DNA of 29,769 bases from Oscillospiraceae bacterium (GCA_902783825.1 CACZSJ010000172.1:1-29769), one strand, 5' to 3'. Positions 7,773-15,643 are shown, counted from the stretch's first letter. The notes: generated by a model from the letters alone, not told the origin. Numbers and translations are program-made.

Positions 7773-8864
7773 TCAATACTTGCTGTTGAGGGAATCCAGA
7801 TACATTTTCACCATCATCGCGACCTTAAACACAATGGCGTGATCAAACTCACGCAGGTCCAAGCCCGTGATTTTCTTGATCTTCTCCAGCCGATACACCA
7901 GGGTATTGCGGTGTACATAGAGCTTCCGCGACGTTTCGGAGACGTTCAGGTTGTTCTCAAAGAACTTGTTGATGGTCTCCAAAGTATCTTCATCCAAGGT
8001 TTCAATGGGATTTTTCTTGAACACCTCGTTGAGGAACATTTCACACAGAGTCGTGGGGAGCTGATAAATGATGCGCCCCAGACCCAGGCTTTCATAGTTG
8101 ATAACAGTCTTTTCGCTTTCGAACACCCGGCCCACTTCAATGGCCACCTGGGCCTCCTTGTACCGGTCGGCCAGCTCCCTGAGATGCCGGGCAACTGTGC
8201 TGATGCCGATCACGCATCGAATCCCCAGCTCTTCATACAGGGCAGCCTCGATATTGCGCGCAGCCTTAAAGACTTCCTCCTGATAGCTGGCCGTAGGCAG
8301 CGCCTTGACCACCACAATGTCATTTTCATTGATGTTCAGAACAAAGTCCTTCTGCTTGTCCGGGAACAGCCGCTGGATCACTTCCACTGCCGCCACATCG
8401 GAGTTTTCCATCTGGCGCACCAGCAGCACACTGCGAGGCTCGTCCGTGACAAAATGCAGCTCCTTGGCCCGGACGTACACGTCCCCGGGCAGGATGTTGT
8501 CTGAAATGATGTTCTTTACGAACGCGGCCTTGTTGTGCTTTTCCTCATAGTTGCTCTTGGCCTCGTTAAAAGCCACCGCAGCCACGGCACAAATCGTCTT
8601 GGCCATTTGATCCGTTCCCTCAGAGAACGCAGCATAGTCCAGCTTTGCACTGTCAGAGTGCAAAGCGCTGTATGTGCGGATCCCGGTCGCCATGGTCTGC
8701 CCGGCGGCATCCAGCTCGTAGGCATGGAAGTCCTCCAGCCGGGAGCCGATCATCGCCAGCTCGCTGCTGGCCACGACGAAGCCCTGCTCGTCAACAACCC
8801 CGATGGTCCTGTCCACGGCATCCTTCATCTGAATAATCACATTCTGGAAAATTCTGCTGGACAT
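7773..8864 (-). CDS. CdaR/PucR-family transcriptional regulator
   Basis: A 363-residue protein with an N-terminal sensor-like region containing GVVDEQGFVVASSE, as in the putative sugar-diacid recognition domain, a central PucR-type GGDEF-like region (about 130-260) and a C-terminal helix-turn-helix of the PucR HTH_30 type (ETINKFFENNLNVSETSRKL and VHRNTLVYRLEKI). Homologues regulate sugar-diacid, amino-acid or purine use; the ligand here is unknown. An in-frame GTG-like extension exists upstream, but the ATG at 8864 sits 7 nt after a perfect AGGAGG. Position before ftsE-ftsX suggests it controls, or is co-expressed with, the wall-hydrolase module. Its leader is unusually structured (8883-8933). 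Confidence 0.85.
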   Translation of the reverse strand: MSSRIFQNVIIQMKDAVDRTIGVVDEQGFVVASSELAMIGSRLEDFHAYELDAAGQTMATGIRTYSALHSDSAKLDYAAFSEGTDQMAKTICAVAAVAFNEAKSNYEEKHNKAAFVKNIISDNILPGDVYVRAKELHFVTDEPRSVLLVRQMENSDVAAVEVIQRLFPDKQKDFVLNINENDIVVVKALPTASYQEEVFKAARNIEAALYEELGIRCVIGISTVARHLRELADRYKEAQVAIEVGRVFESEKTVINYESLGLGRIIYQLPTTLCEMFLNEVFKKNPIETLDEDTLETINKFFENNLNVSETSRKLYVHRNTLVYRLEKIKKITGLDLREFDHAIVFKVAMMVKMYLDSLNSKY

Positions 8865-8882
8865 AAAAACGCCTCCTATGTT

Positions 8883-8933
8883 CGGCGGTAAGGCCATCAT
8901 GCCCAATATGGCAAATTTACCATACTACCGCCG
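8883..8933 (-). promoter_or_regulatory. Candidate structured leader (three-way junction) before the CdaR-type gene
   Basis: On the minus strand this 51-base block has an eight-base outer stem, CGGCGGTA (8926-8933) with TACCGCCG (8883-8890). It encloses two hairpins: an ATGGT/GCCAT stem with an AAATTT loop (8908-8923) and a GGGC/GCCT stem with a six-base loop (8891-8904). It starts about seven bases after the predicted transcription start and ends about ten bases before AGGAGG. It may be an RNA switch or a DNA operator, since 8908-8923 is a near-perfect palindrome. I do not recognise it as a known riboswitch class. Confidence 0.45.
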
Positions 8934-8946
8934 CTCTCTTTAGCAT

Positions 8947-8975
8947 ATAATAACTCCATACTATGTGATTTTCAA
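8947..8975 (-). promoter_or_regulatory. Sigma-A promoter of the CdaR-ftsEX-M23 cluster
   Basis: Minus strand: TTGAAA (8970-8975), a 17-base spacer, then TATTAT (8947-8952), five of six matches at each hexamer. Predicted start is near 8940, giving a leader of about 75 nt that is largely occupied by the stem-loop block at 8883-8933. Confidence 0.65.
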
Positions 8976-9027
8976 TAGAAAATGCGTTTCTCTTTTGTTA
9001 ATTTTTTTCGTTTTCTGTTGTATGCGC

Positions 9028-9783
9028 TCAATTTTCGTAGGAATCCAGCGTCGTTTTTGACCATTTTTCCATGGGAACTGCGCAGAACAGTTTGCACAAA
9101 TCCGCTTCTGTCAGCTCCCGGAATGCCCCCGGAGCCAGATCTTTCTCCAGGCACAGTTCACCGATGGCCAAGCGTCGAAGCTCCCGCACCGGTTTGCCCC
9201 GAGCGGCCAGCATGCGTCTGACCTGATGGTACTTCCCTTCCACCACCCGCACCAAGCAGCGCTGGTCTCCCAGAGGCTCCAGCAGCGCAGGCAGACAGCG
9301 GGTACCGTCCGCCAGAACCAGGCCGCACGCAAAAGCGGCGGTGTCTTCCGCATCCGGTTCTCCCTCGACTTTTGCATAATACAGCTTTTCAACGCAGGAT
9401 TTTGGCGAAATCACACGATGGGCGAATTCCCCGTCGTCTGTCAGAATCAGCAGCCCGTCGGTATCCTTATCCAGGCGACCCACAGGAAAAATCCCTCTAC
9501 CACACAGAGAAGGCATCAGATCCAGAACGGTTTTTTGCTCTCGATCCTCCGTCGCCGTGACAATGCCCAGAGGCTTGTTCATCATATAATAATGATGGGC
9601 GCGGTACTGCAGCGCCTCCCCGTCCAGCGCCACCGTTTCCCGGGTCGGATCCACCTTCCGTTCAGGATGCTTCTCCAAGCTTCCATCCACCGTGACCCTG
9701 CCGCTTTTGACAACGGCTCTGCTTTCTTTCCGGGAGGCAATGCCCATATCAGAAAGCAGTTTGTCCAGTCTAATCTGCGGCAT
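9028..9783 (-). CDS. rsuA: 16S rRNA pseudouridine synthase, RsuA/RluB family
   Basis: Isomerises a uridine in ribosomal RNA to pseudouridine. The 251-residue product has an N-terminal S4 RNA-binding domain (about 1-50, MPQIRLDKLLSDMGIASRKE) and a RsuA/RluB catalytic domain. The catalytic Asp is in GRLDKDTDGLLILTDDG (Asp105), with MMNKPLGIVTAT upstream and GKYHQVRRM downstream. PVRELRRLAIGELCL is closer to the RsuA (16S U516) subgroup than to RluB, but the exact target is inferred. The ATG at 9783 follows AAGGAG. It has its own promoter (9815-9843) back-to-back with that of the plus-strand gene at 9927. No clear terminator lies in the following A/T-rich stretch to 8976. Confidence 0.88.
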   Translation of the reverse strand: MPQIRLDKLLSDMGIASRKESRAVVKSGRVTVDGSLEKHPERKVDPTRETVALDGEALQYRAHHYYMMNKPLGIVTATEDREQKTVLDLMPSLCGRGIFPVGRLDKDTDGLLILTDDGEFAHRVISPKSCVEKLYYAKVEGEPDAEDTAAFACGLVLADGTRCLPALLEPLGDQRCLVRVVEGKYHQVRRMLAARGKPVRELRRLAIGELCLEKDLAPGAFRELTEADLCKLFCAVPMEKWSKTTLDSYEN

Positions 9784-9814
9784 ACAGCTCTCCTTCCTTG
9801 CGTTGCGCCCGGGT

Positions 9815-9843
9815 AGTATAGCACATTTTTAACTTTTTTGCAA
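9815..9843 (-). promoter_or_regulatory. Sigma-A promoter for the pseudouridine synthase gene
   Basis: Minus strand: TTGCAA (9838-9843), 17 bases, TATACT (9815-9820) with an extended TGC immediately upstream of the -10. The -35 hexamer is self-complementary and is shared with the divergent promoter at 9838-9866. Confidence 0.65.
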
Positions 9844-9866
9844 CCTTTGAACCGGATTTGTATCTT
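9838..9866 (+). promoter_or_regulatory. Probable divergent promoter for the DUF4830-like gene
   Basis: Plus strand: TTGCAA (9838-9843), 17 bases, TATCTT (9861-9866). The -10 is weaker than that of the opposite promoter. Both promoters use the same palindromic TTGCAA, so RNA polymerase could hardly occupy both at once. Predicted start is near 9873. Confidence 0.45.
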
Positions 9867-9926
9867 TTTTCCAGAGGGCACATAGCGGCGCACATGCGTG
9901 AATAAGCTGTATCGGAGGTGATCGCC

Positions 9927-10370
9927 ATGGCCCAAAGCAGCCGTGTTTTTACCAAGAAGAAAGCCTTGATCGGCGTTCTGCTCGCCGCCGTAATTCTGCT
10001 TGCGCTGATCCTTTTCAGAAGCTGTTCCGCCGCCCGCGTCAATCTGTCTACCACAGAGGGGCGCATGGACTTCCTCAGCTCACTGGGATGGGAGGCAGAC
10101 GCAGCCACAGAAGAATACAAGCGGGTGCTGATTCCCGGGAAATTGGAGGGGGCGCTGGCCGACTACAATGCCATGCAGCTGGAGCAGGGCTGTGATCTCA
10201 GCCGACATCTGAGTGAGCGCTGCGATCAGTACAGCTACCGGATCACCAATTACCCCAACTGTGACCAAACCGTTTTGGTAACACTGTATGTGCAGGACGG
10301 CAGGCTGATCGCCGGTGACATCCACAGCACCGCCCTTAACGGCTTCATGCACGGCTTGAAAGCGCAATAG
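9927..10370 (+). CDS. Small membrane-anchored DUF4830-like protein
   Basis: A 147-residue protein of unknown function. It begins with a basic segment (SSRVFTKKK) and one hydrophobic helix (about residues 14-32), so it is probably anchored with its C-terminal domain outside the cell; alternatively the helix is a signal peptide ending near Cys, although no clear lipobox is seen. The soluble part, with FLSSLGWEAD, IPGKLEGALADYNAMQLEQG and YRITNYPNCDQTVLVTLYVQDGRLIAGDI (cut here into its visible blocks), resembles the DUF4830 domain as I recall it. An in-frame GTG lies at 9918, but GGAGG at 9914-9918 favours the ATG at 9927. It is monocistronic, bounded by the terminator at 10405. Confidence 0.75.
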   Translation: MAQSSRVFTKKKALIGVLLAAVILLALILFRSCSAARVNLSTTEGRMDFLSSLGWEADAATEEYKRVLIPGKLEGALADYNAMQLEQGCDLSRHLSERCDQYSYRITNYPNCDQTVLVTLYVQDGRLIAGDIHSTALNGFMHGLKAQ

Positions 10371-10404
10371 CCTCTCACGCAATCCGGTCTCCGCCATCCT
10401 CGTC

Positions 10405-10441
10405 AAAAAGCAAGTCCGCACTGTCTGCGGACTTGCTTTTT
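10405..10441. terminator. Bidirectional intrinsic terminator between convergent genes
   Basis: A perfect 16-base inverted repeat (10405-10420 with 10426-10441) around a five-base loop. The GC core GCAAGTCCGCA is flanked by A-runs and T-runs, so both strands read as stem plus U-tract. It serves the plus-strand DUF4830-like gene and the minus-strand gpmI operon. Confidence 0.93.
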
Positions 10442-10465
10442 ATTATTGTTCTTTTATTCGTTCTT

Positions 10466-11977
10466 TTATTCTGCCAGGCAAACGCCGGTCATTTCCGCGG
10501 GCTGTTCCAGCCCCATCAGCTTGAGGATCGTGGGCGCGATATCGGCCAGCCGACCGGGCTTGAGCCGGATCCCCGCCTTCCGCACGCAGAAAGGAACCGG
10601 ATTCGTGGTGTGGGCCGTATTGACATCGCCGTCCTGGTCAAACATACAATCGGCGTTGCCGTGGTCGGCGGTGACCACCAGGACCACATCCTCATGCTTT
10701 TCCACTTCGGCCAAAATGCGGCCCATGCATCCGTCTACCGTCTCCACCGCTTTGACGGCGGCCTCCATGACGCCGGTATGACCCACCATGTCGCAGTTGG
10801 CAAAGTTGCAGACAATCAGTGCGTACTGTTCCGATGCGATGGCTTCAACCACCTTGTCGGCTACCGGCTCCGCGCTCATCTGGGGGATCAAATCATAGGT
10901 GGCGTATTCCTTGGGGGAAGGCACCAAACAGCGTTCTTCCCCGGGGCAGACCCGTTCCACGCCACCGTTAAAGAAGAAGGTCACATGGGCATACTTCTCG
11001 GTCTCGGCCACGCGGAACTGCTTGAGACCCTGTGCGCTGATATAGTCGCCCAAAGTGTTTTCGATGACCTCCGGCGGATAGGCGATGGGCAGGGTCAGGC
11101 TCTCGTCATACTGGGCTGTGCAGACGTAAGACAGCGGAAAAACCTCTTTCTTGCGCGGAAAACCGTCAAACTCCTCCAGATTCAGCGCCCAGGTCATTTC
11201 CCGAGCCCGGTCCGGACGGAAGTTCATGAAGATCACGCTGTCGCCCGGCTGGATTACGCCCTCGGGGCAGACCACCACAGGCTTGACAAATTCATCCGTG
11301 ACTTCCTGCGCATAGCTCGCTTCCACCGCGTGCACCGGATCCGGATCCAAAACGCCCTCGCCGCAGACAATGGCGTTGTAGCCGATCTCCACGCGCTCCC
11401 AGCGCTTGTCTCGATCCATGCCGTAAAAACGTCCCTGGATGGTCGCAATCCGGGCGTTCCCCAGCGCCTGGCATTTTTCCTGCAGCCTGGCTACAAAGCC
11501 GGAGCCGCTGGTGGGCGGCACATCCCGCCCGTCCAGGAAGCAATGGACATAGACCTGCTCCACGCCCCTCTGTTTGGCCATATCCAAAATCCCGAAAATA
11601 TGCTCGATATGGCTGTGTACGCCGCCATCAGAGAGCAGCCCCAGAATATGCAGCTTCTTTCCATGGGCTTTGGCGTCTTCCATCGCCTTGATGTAGACGG
11701 GATTTTGAAAGAATTTCCCGTTCTGGATCTCCTGGCTCATCTTGGGCAGGATCTGAAAAACCACCCGACCAGCGCCGATGTTGGTATGACCCACCTCGGA
11801 ATTGCCCATCTGTCCCTCCGGCAGCCCCACATCCAGACCGGAAGCCTGCAGCTGGGTACAGGGATACCGAGAGAACAGCCGATCCAGATTGGGCGTTTTT
11901 GCCTGGGCTATGGCATTCCCGGCCGTGGGTGCGGCCAGGCCGAACCCATCCAGGATAATGAATACCGCTTTGTTCAT
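10466..11977 (-). CDS. gpmI: 2,3-bisphosphoglycerate-independent phosphoglycerate mutase
   Basis: Interconverts 3- and 2-phosphoglycerate in glycolysis through a phosphoserine intermediate with two Mn ions. The 503-residue length is typical. The metal-binding start FIILDGFG (Asp10) and the nucleophile motif GQMGNSEVGH (Ser60) are intact. The transferase part shows DGGVHSH, FLDGRDVPPTSG and RFYGMDRDKRWER, and the C-terminal phosphatase-like part has FANCDMVGHTG and VTADHGNAD. It starts 6 nt after the tpiA stop and is the last gene before the terminator at 10405-10441. Confidence 0.98.
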   Translation of the reverse strand: MNKAVFIILDGFGLAAPTAGNAIAQAKTPNLDRLFSRYPCTQLQASGLDVGLPEGQMGNSEVGHTNIGAGRVVFQILPKMSQEIQNGKFFQNPVYIKAMEDAKAHGKKLHILGLLSDGGVHSHIEHIFGILDMAKQRGVEQVYVHCFLDGRDVPPTSGSGFVARLQEKCQALGNARIATIQGRFYGMDRDKRWERVEIGYNAIVCGEGVLDPDPVHAVEASYAQEVTDEFVKPVVVCPEGVIQPGDSVIFMNFRPDRAREMTWALNLEEFDGFPRKKEVFPLSYVCTAQYDESLTLPIAYPPEVIENTLGDYISAQGLKQFRVAETEKYAHVTFFFNGGVERVCPGEERCLVPSPKEYATYDLIPQMSAEPVADKVVEAIASEQYALIVCNFANCDMVGHTGVMEAAVKAVETVDGCMGRILAEVEKHEDVVLVVTADHGNADCMFDQDGDVNTAHTTNPVPFCVRKAGIRLKPGRLADIAPTILKLMGLEQPAEMTGVCLAE

Positions 11978-11983
11978 GTAAGA

Positions 11984-12757
11984 TTACTCCTGCGCCGTGG
12001 CCGCGACAATGGCCGCAAAATCTGCCGGCTTCAGGGATGCGCCGCCGATGAGGCCGCCGTCGATATCCGGCTGGGCCAACAGCTCCGCCGCGTTTTTGGC
12101 GTTCATGCTGCCGCCGTAGAGAATGCTGATGGCGCGGGCGGGCCGGGCGCCGTACATCTTGCGAACAACCGCGCGGATCTCCTCGCAAACCTCCTGCGCC
12201 TGCTGCGCAGTAGCTGTTCTTCCGGTGCCGATGGCCCAGATGGGCTCATAAGCGATAATGCAGCGGCGCAGCTGGGCGGCAGTGATTCCACCGAGAGCTG
12301 CCTTGACCTGATAAGTCACATATTCCATCGTCAGATCCATTTCCCGCTGTTCCAGGCTCTCTCCCACGCAGATGATGGGCTGAACGCCGTTGGCCAGCAG
12401 GGCCTTGGCCTTGGCGTTGACGAGCATATCGTCCTCGCCGTGGTACTCACGCCGCTCGGAGTGGCCCACAATGCAGTACTTGACCCCAGCATCAGCCAAC
12501 TGCTCGGCAGAGATTTCGCCGGTGTACGCCCCCTTGTCGAAGCAAGAAACGTCCTGTGCGCCGGTGGCAACCTTGCAATCTTTGCCCGCTTTGATCATGG
12601 CGGGAACCATGACGGCAGGCGTGCACAGCACCACGTCGCAGCTGCGGGTCTTGGGCAGGCTTGCTTTCAGTTCTTCCATAAAAGGCTTGATCTGAGAGCT
12701 GAGCATATTCATCTTCCAGTTCCCGGCGATCACCGTCTTGCGATATTTTCTGTTCAT
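11984..12757 (-). CDS. tpiA: Triosephosphate isomerase
   Basis: Interconverts dihydroxyacetone phosphate and glyceraldehyde 3-phosphate. The 257-residue TIM barrel contains GNWKMN (Asn13, Lys15), the catalytic His in VGHSERR (His99), the catalytic Glu in AYEPIWAIGTG (Glu171, start of the mobile loop) and the phosphate-binding ILYGGSM and GGLIGGASL. It lies 25 nt after pgk and 6 nt before gpmI in the same operon. Confidence 0.98.
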   Translation of the reverse strand: MNRKYRKTVIAGNWKMNMLSSQIKPFMEELKASLPKTRSCDVVLCTPAVMVPAMIKAGKDCKVATGAQDVSCFDKGAYTGEISAEQLADAGVKYCIVGHSERREYHGEDDMLVNAKAKALLANGVQPIICVGESLEQREMDLTMEYVTYQVKAALGGITAAQLRRCIIAYEPIWAIGTGRTATAQQAQEVCEEIRAVVRKMYGARPARAISILYGGSMNAKNAAELLAQPDIDGGLIGGASLKPADFAAIVAATAQE

Positions 12758-12782
12758 CGTTTTCTTCCTTTCCTATGCAGAA

Positions 12783-13973
12783 TTACTTATCCAATAGGCA
12801 AGCCACGCCCGGCAGCTCCTGGCCCTCCAGGAACTCCAGAGACGCACCGCCGCCGGTGGAAATATGGGTAATGCTGTCGGCATAGCCCAGCTTTTCCACC
12901 GCAGAAGCGGAATCGCCGCCGCCTACGATGGTAATGGCGCCGGATTCAGCCAGGGCCTTGGCCATCGCCTTGGTGCCGCCGGCGAAAGCATCGAATTCAA
13001 ACACACCCATGGGCCCGTTCCAAACGATGGTGCCAGCGCCCTTGACGGCCTCACCAAACAGCTCCGCCGTCTTCGGCCCGATATCCATACCCATGAGATC
13101 CTCCGGAATATCTTCCTCCACCAGTACAGGCTCGGCGTCGGCGGCAAACTCTGCGGCGCAGAGATTGTCGACGGGCAGCAGGAAGCGAACACCCTTGGCC
13201 GCGGCCTTGGCGATCATATCACCTGCATACTCGATCCGATCCTCTTCCAGCAGGGACTTGCCGATCTGGAAACCCTGGGCTTTTTTGAAGGTATAGGCCA
13301 TGCCGCCGCCGATGATGATGGTGTCGGCCTTCTCCAGCAAATTGTTGATGACGTTGATCTTGTCCGAAACCTTGGCGCCGCCCAGCACCGCCACGAAGGG
13401 ACGCTTGGGGTCCTCCAGCGCCTTGCCCATAATGGACAGTTCCTTGTCCACCAGCAGGCCCGAGTAGGCAGGCAGATAGGCCGCCACGCCGGCGGTGGAG
13501 GCATGGGCTCGGTGCACAGTGCCGAAGGCGTCGGATACGAAGATCTCCGCCATGTCGGCCAGTGCCTTGGCGAAGTCTTCGCCGTTTTTCTCTTCCCGGA
13601 TATCAAAACGCAGATTCTCCAGCAGCATGATCTGCCCCGGCTGCAGCGCGGCAGCCTTGGCTTGGGCGTCTTCTCCGATGATATCCGCAGCGAAAATAAC
13701 CTCCTGGCCCAGCAGCTCGGACAGGCGCTGAGCCACGGGTGCCAGGCTCAGTTTGCTTTTCCACTCGCCTTTGGGCTTACCCAGATGGGAGCAGGCAATC
13801 ACAGCCGCTCCGTTTTCCAGCAGATACCGAATCGTAGGCAGCGCCGCAACAATGCGCTTGTCACTGGTGATCGCCCCGGTCTCCTTATCCTGCGGCACGT
13901 TGAAATCGCAGCGGAGCAGGATCTTTTTTCCTTTTACATCCACATCGTAGATCGTCTTCTTGTTGTAGTTCAT
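12783..13973 (-). CDS. pgk: Phosphoglycerate kinase
   Basis: Transfers phosphate from 1,3-bisphosphoglycerate to ADP. The 396-residue product shows the substrate-binding N-domain (LLRCDFNVP, CSHLGKPKG, RAHAS), the hinge region GGAKVSDKI and the nucleotide-binding C-domain with GGGDSASAVEKLG and HISTGGGASLEFLEG. Length is normal. The ATG at 13973 is preceded at 7 nt by a perfect AGGAGG (13981-13986). The gene follows trmL by 30 nt with no terminator between, so it is probably co-transcribed. No gap gene precedes it, unlike the common gap-pgk-tpi order. Confidence 0.98.
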   Translation of the reverse strand: MNYNKKTIYDVDVKGKKILLRCDFNVPQDKETGAITSDKRIVAALPTIRYLLENGAAVIACSHLGKPKGEWKSKLSLAPVAQRLSELLGQEVIFAADIIGEDAQAKAAALQPGQIMLLENLRFDIREEKNGEDFAKALADMAEIFVSDAFGTVHRAHASTAGVAAYLPAYSGLLVDKELSIMGKALEDPKRPFVAVLGGAKVSDKINVINNLLEKADTIIIGGGMAYTFKKAQGFQIGKSLLEEDRIEYAGDMIAKAAAKGVRFLLPVDNLCAAEFAADAEPVLVEEDIPEDLMGMDIGPKTAELFGEAVKGAGTIVWNGPMGVFEFDAFAGGTKAMAKALAESGAITIVGGGDSASAVEKLGYADSITHISTGGGASLEFLEGQELPGVACLLDK

Positions 13974-14003
13974 ATCATATCCTCCTAAAAATGGTACACA
14001 AAT

Positions 14004-14489
14004 TTAATCATCCGCCATGATGCCTGTCTCCAGCAGACCGGGAAAGCCCTGTTGGCGCAGCGCCTCATAGGTCAGAATGGCAACAGAATTGGATAGATTC
14101 AGACTGCGCGCCTGCCCGCGCATGGGGATGCGGAGACAGCGGTGCCGGTATTTTTCCAGCAGCCAGGCCGGCAGCCCCGCCGTTTCTTTGCCGAAGAGCA
14201 GCGCCACCGATCCGCTCAGATCCGCCTCATGATAGGCTCGAGGCGCCTTGGTGCTGGCCAGATAAAGATGCTCGTCCCCGTTCTTTGCAAAATAGGAATC
14301 CAAATCGGGATAAGTGCTTATGTTGACCAAATGCCAATAGTCCAAGCCGCAGCGTTTTACCCATTTATCCGAGATTTCAAAGCCCAGCGGCTCAATCAGG
14401 TGCAAGCTGGCGCCGGTAACCGCACATGTGCGTGCAATCGCACCGGTGTTGTGGGGGATTTCCGGTTCCAGCAACACAATATCCACCAT
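14004..14489 (-). CDS. trmL: tRNA (cytidine/uridine-34 2'-O)-methyltransferase
   Basis: SpoU/TrmD-type knotted methyltransferase that modifies the wobble ribose of certain tRNA-Leu species. The 161-residue length is typical of TrmL (formerly YibK/CspR). Visible motifs are the N-terminal PEIPHNTGAIARTCAVTG, then HLIEPLGFEISDKWVKRCGLDYW, ALLFGKETAGLP (SAM-binding knot) and IPMRGQARSLNLSNSVAI, the terminal knot motif. The ATG at 14489 follows GGAGG. It is the first gene of the transcription unit that continues into pgk-tpiA-gpmI. Confidence 0.93.
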   Translation of the reverse strand: MVDIVLLEPEIPHNTGAIARTCAVTGASLHLIEPLGFEISDKWVKRCGLDYWHLVNISTYPDLDSYFAKNGDEHLYLASTKAPRAYHEADLSGSVALLFGKETAGLPAWLLEKYRHRCLRIPMRGQARSLNLSNSVAILTYEALRQQGFPGLLETGIMADD

Positions 14490-14556
14490 GCCGCCACCTC
14501 CTGCTCACCCAGCATCATCGCCAAAGATTTGTTATTACTTTATCCAGATCGATACC

Positions 14557-14565
14557 ATATTAGCA
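14557..14565 (-). promoter_or_regulatory. Possible extended -10 promoter for trmL-pgk-tpiA-gpmI
   Basis: Minus strand TGCTAATAT (14557-14565) is an extended -10 element. No good -35 is seen at 16-18 bases, where an A/T-rich tract lies instead. Predicted leader is about 60 nt. This is the best candidate in the 230-base gap between the divergent genes, which otherwise holds only the strong plus-strand promoter at 14612-14640. Confidence 0.35.
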
Positions 14566-14611
14566 CAAAAACCAAAAAAATCATGCACTTTTTTTCGATT
14601 TTGAGGATTTC

Positions 14612-14640
14612 TTGCATATTCCACAAAACTGCGTTATAAT
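14612..14640 (+). promoter_or_regulatory. Sigma-A promoter for the radical SAM gene
   Basis: TTGCAT (14612-14617), 17-base spacer, TATAAT (14635-14640). Predicted start is near 14647, leaving a leader of about 73 nt before the ATG at 14720. Confidence 0.75.
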
Positions 14641-14719
14641 CGGCCTTGGAAAAGCGGGATTTCTTGGCATTTTGTATATGGCCATTTGCCCCTCATTCTC
14701 TGGAATCGAGGTTTGTCCC

Positions 14720-15643
14720 ATGGAGTATCTCTGTAACGATTGTCCGCGTCGCTGCAATGCGCTGCGGACCGATACCCAGCCCGGCGGTTTTTGTGCCAGT
14801 CCTGCCCTGCCGCGGGTCATCCGGGCCGCGCCTCACTTCGGCGAGGAGCCCTGCATCAGCGGCACTCGGGGCGCGGGAACCGTGTTCTTTTGCGGCTGCA
14901 ATCTTCGCTGCGTTTTCTGTCAGAACCGGGAAATCAGTCAGACAAGCTGCGGGAAAACGCTCAGCGTTCCCCAACTGCGCGATCTGTTCTGCCGTCTGCG
15001 GGATCAGGGCGTTCACAACATCGACCTGGTCACTCCGGGACACTTCGTCCGCGCCATCGCCCAGGCTCTGGATGGTCTGGAGCTGGGGATTCCGGTTGTC
15101 TGGAACAGCTCCGCCTATGAGAGCGTGGAAACGCTTCGACGACTGGAAGGATTGGTGCAGGTGTACATGCCCGATCTGAAATACTGGAAAGCAGAGCCGG
15201 CCCGTCGCTACTCTGCCGCAGCAGACTATCCCCAGACAGCGACCGCGGCCATCCGGGAAATGGTCCGGCAGCGAGGTCCCTACGTGCTGGACGAGGAAGG
15301 CATTTTACAATCCGGTGTTCTGATCCGCCATCTGATTCTGCCGGGGCAGGACCTGGCCGCTATGGATGTGATGGATTTTGCTGCAGAATCCTTTCCCCAC
15401 GGCAGCGTTTTGTTCTCCCTGATGAGCCAGTATACGCCCATGCCCGGTCTGGATCGCTATCCGGAACTGTCTTCTCCCATCTCTCCGGAAAGCCACGCTT
15501 CGCTCTGCTCCTATCTGCAAAAAAGCGGCCTGGAGGGCTACTGGCAGGATCCGGATTCCGCCACGCAGGAGAGTATCCCAGATTTTGACTATACCGGTCT
15601 TGACAGAACCCCCGATTTCATCAATAATACAAGCAGGGAATAA
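14720..15643 (+). CDS. Radical SAM protein, COG1313 (PflX-like)
   Basis: A 307-residue iron-sulfur protein of the pyruvate-formate-lyase-activase-like radical SAM branch; the reaction is unknown. The radical SAM cluster motif is CNLRCVFC (Cys60, 64, 67). An extra N-terminal cysteine set CNDCPRRC (5, 8, 12) plus Cys25 is typical of this family and may hold a second metal site. Other family blocks are GTVFFCGC, NIDLVTPGHF, VYMPDLKYW and the end of the barrel FSLMSQYTPMPG. In-frame starts upstream lie inside the promoter, so the ATG at 14720, preceded by GAGG at 8 nt, is chosen. The gene at 15693 follows closely but has its own likely promoter within the 3' end of this gene. Confidence 0.85.
   Translation: MEYLCNDCPRRCNALRTDTQPGGFCASPALPRVIRAAPHFGEEPCISGTRGAGTVFFCGCNLRCVFCQNREISQTSCGKTLSVPQLRDLFCRLRDQGVHNIDLVTPGHFVRAIAQALDGLELGIPVVWNSSAYESVETLRRLEGLVQVYMPDLKYWKAEPARRYSAAADYPQTATAAIREMVRQRGPYVLDEEGILQSGVLIRHLILPGQDLAAMDVMDFAAESFPHGSVLFSLMSQYTPMPGLDRYPELSSPISPESHASLCSYLQKSGLEGYWQDPDSATQESIPDFDYTGLDRTPDFINNTSRE
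15600..15628 (+). promoter_or_regulatory. Internal promoter for the alpha-hydroxy-acid oxidizing gene
   Basis: TTGACA (15600-15605) inside the last codons of the radical SAM gene, 17 bases, then AATAAT (15623-15628), one mismatch from TATAAT. Predicted start is near 15635, giving a leader of about 58 nt. Confidence 0.6.

Noticed and set aside
8976..9027. Terminator after the pseudouridine synthase gene
   Set aside because: The stretch is T-rich on the plus strand but purine-rich as minus-strand RNA, with no stem followed by a U-tract.
10433..12871. An 812-codon open frame on the plus strand
   Set aside because: It runs antisense through gpmI and tpiA, whose catalytic motifs are complete on the minus strand. 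Long antisense frames are expected in GC-rich DNA. Its translation shows no family motif.
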